NCBI RefSeq assembly: GCF_039537705.1
Contig: NZ_BAABBA010000002.1
Span: 62,001 to 126,000 of the forward strand
DNA length: 64,000 bases
Source: Georgenia daeguensis
GTDB taxonomy: Bacteria; Actinomycetota; Actinomycetes; Actinomycetales; Actinomycetaceae
Direction: 5' to 3'
A program made the translations under genes and the position numbers. Under the pieces are notes generated by a model, which saw only the letters and a list, made by a program, of their open reading frames with translations, had not been told where the DNA came from and ran no database searches. Every line of letters begins with the position of its first letter. Position 1 is the first letter of the stretch. Shown piece after piece: positions 63,560 through 64,000 of the stretch.

Positions 63560-64000
63560 GTGCACTTCGTGATCATGGGCTGCGGGCGGGTCGGGGCGAC
63601 CCTGGCCGAGCAGCTCGAGGACAACGGCCACTCGGTGGCGGTGGTCGACCAGAATCCCGACGCCTTCCGCCGGCTGCCCTCCCACTTCGCCGGGCGGCGC
63701 GTCACCGGGCTCGGATTCGACCGTGACGCCCTGGCGCAGGCCGGCATCGAGGATGCGCACGCCTTCGCCGCCGTGTCCAACGGCGACAACTCCAACATCA
63801 TCGCCGCCCGCGTCGCGCGCGAGGTCTTCGGGGTCGGCAACGTCGTCGCCCGGATCTACGACCCGCGCCGCGCGGAGGTCTACCAGCGCCTCGGCATCCC
63901 GACGGTGGCGACGGTGCGCTGGACCGCGGACCAGGTGCTGCGGCGCATGCTGCCCCTCGGTGCGGTGTCCGAGTACCAGGACCCGTCCTCCTCCGTGAGC
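63560..64000 (+). CDS. TrkA/KtrA-type potassium uptake regulatory protein (3' end cut by window)
   Basis: 147 codons visible, open to the window end. GTG at 63560. Rossmann RCK-N domain: MHFVIMGCGRVGATLAEQLE with GxGxxG at residues 7-12, acidic VVDQNPDAFRRL, and SNGDNSNIIAARVAREVFGV; a second gene of the Trk pair is expected downstream. Divergent from the KimA-like gene with only 58 bp between starts, so promoters must overlap. Confidence 0.92.
   Translation, partial: MHFVIMGCGRVGATLAEQLEDNGHSVAVVDQNPDAFRRLPSHFAGRRVTGLGFDRDALAQAGIEDAHAFAAVSNGDNSNIIAARVAREVFGVGNVVARIYDPRRAEVYQRLGIPTVATVRWTADQVLRRMLPLGAVSEYQDPSSSVS

Overview
The window looks like the chromosome of a very GC-rich, Gram-positive actinobacterium. 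The pdxS/pdxT-yebC-ruvCAB-yajC block joined to thrS-HIT-pgsA-acyltransferase-pimA is the order seen in Mycobacterium and most Actinobacteria. GTG starts and 4-base ATGA/GTGA gene overlaps are common. An anaerobic pyruvate formate-lyase pair beside aconitase and a DXP (non-mevalonate) isoprenoid gene points to a facultatively anaerobic Micrococcales lineage (Cellulomonas/Georgenia-like). That placement is inference; no 16S rRNA gene is present.

Layout. 1-13.9 kb: one long leftward block reading thrS, HIT hydrolase, PI-phosphate synthase, acyltransferase, pimA, a LemA-like gene, a PrsW-type protease, pdxS, Nudix, pdxT, yebC, ruvC, ruvA, ruvB, yajC (cut by the window edge). It covers PIM lipid synthesis, vitamin B6 and Holliday-junction repair. 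14.3-17.6 kb: rightward AglEFG-like sugar ABC importer without its own ATPase. 17.7-19.3 kb: four tRNAs (Val-CAC leftward; Gly, Cys, Val-GAC rightward) around a PabC-like lyase. 19.4-24.1 kb: membrane proteins (DUF1206, two PAP2 phosphatases, SulP transporter, YgjV-like). 24.4-30.8 kb: glgX/treX-treY-treZ, which turns glycogen into trehalose. 30.8-38.4 kb: a leftward jetA-jetB-jetC-jetD Wadjet-type (SMC) anti-plasmid operon in which jetD is a frameshifted remnant with most of its centre deleted. 38.5-42.4 kb: YclNOPQ-like siderophore importer with a DtxR/IdeR-like box. 42.5-48 kb: ATP-grasp ligase, DUF3000, RNase D, FadB-type beta-oxidation fusion. 48-53.5 kb: pflA, pflB, dxs. 53.6-60.1 kb: S9 peptidase, secreted serpin, aconitase. 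60.2-64 kb: TrmA/RlmD-like methyltransferase, KimA-like K+ importer, and a divergent TrkA-type protein cut by the window end.

A recurring oddity is tandem duplication in the short intergenic gaps (units of about 16 to 87 bp at seven or more places). Three of these span stop codons and so duplicate gene ends (ruvB, the PabC-like gene, and the convergent sulP/ygjV-like pair). The most biologically notable item is the Wadjet operon with intact SMC parts and a ruined nuclease gene. The 33-bp repeat that supplies the C-termini of two convergent genes on opposite strands is the most unusual small structure.
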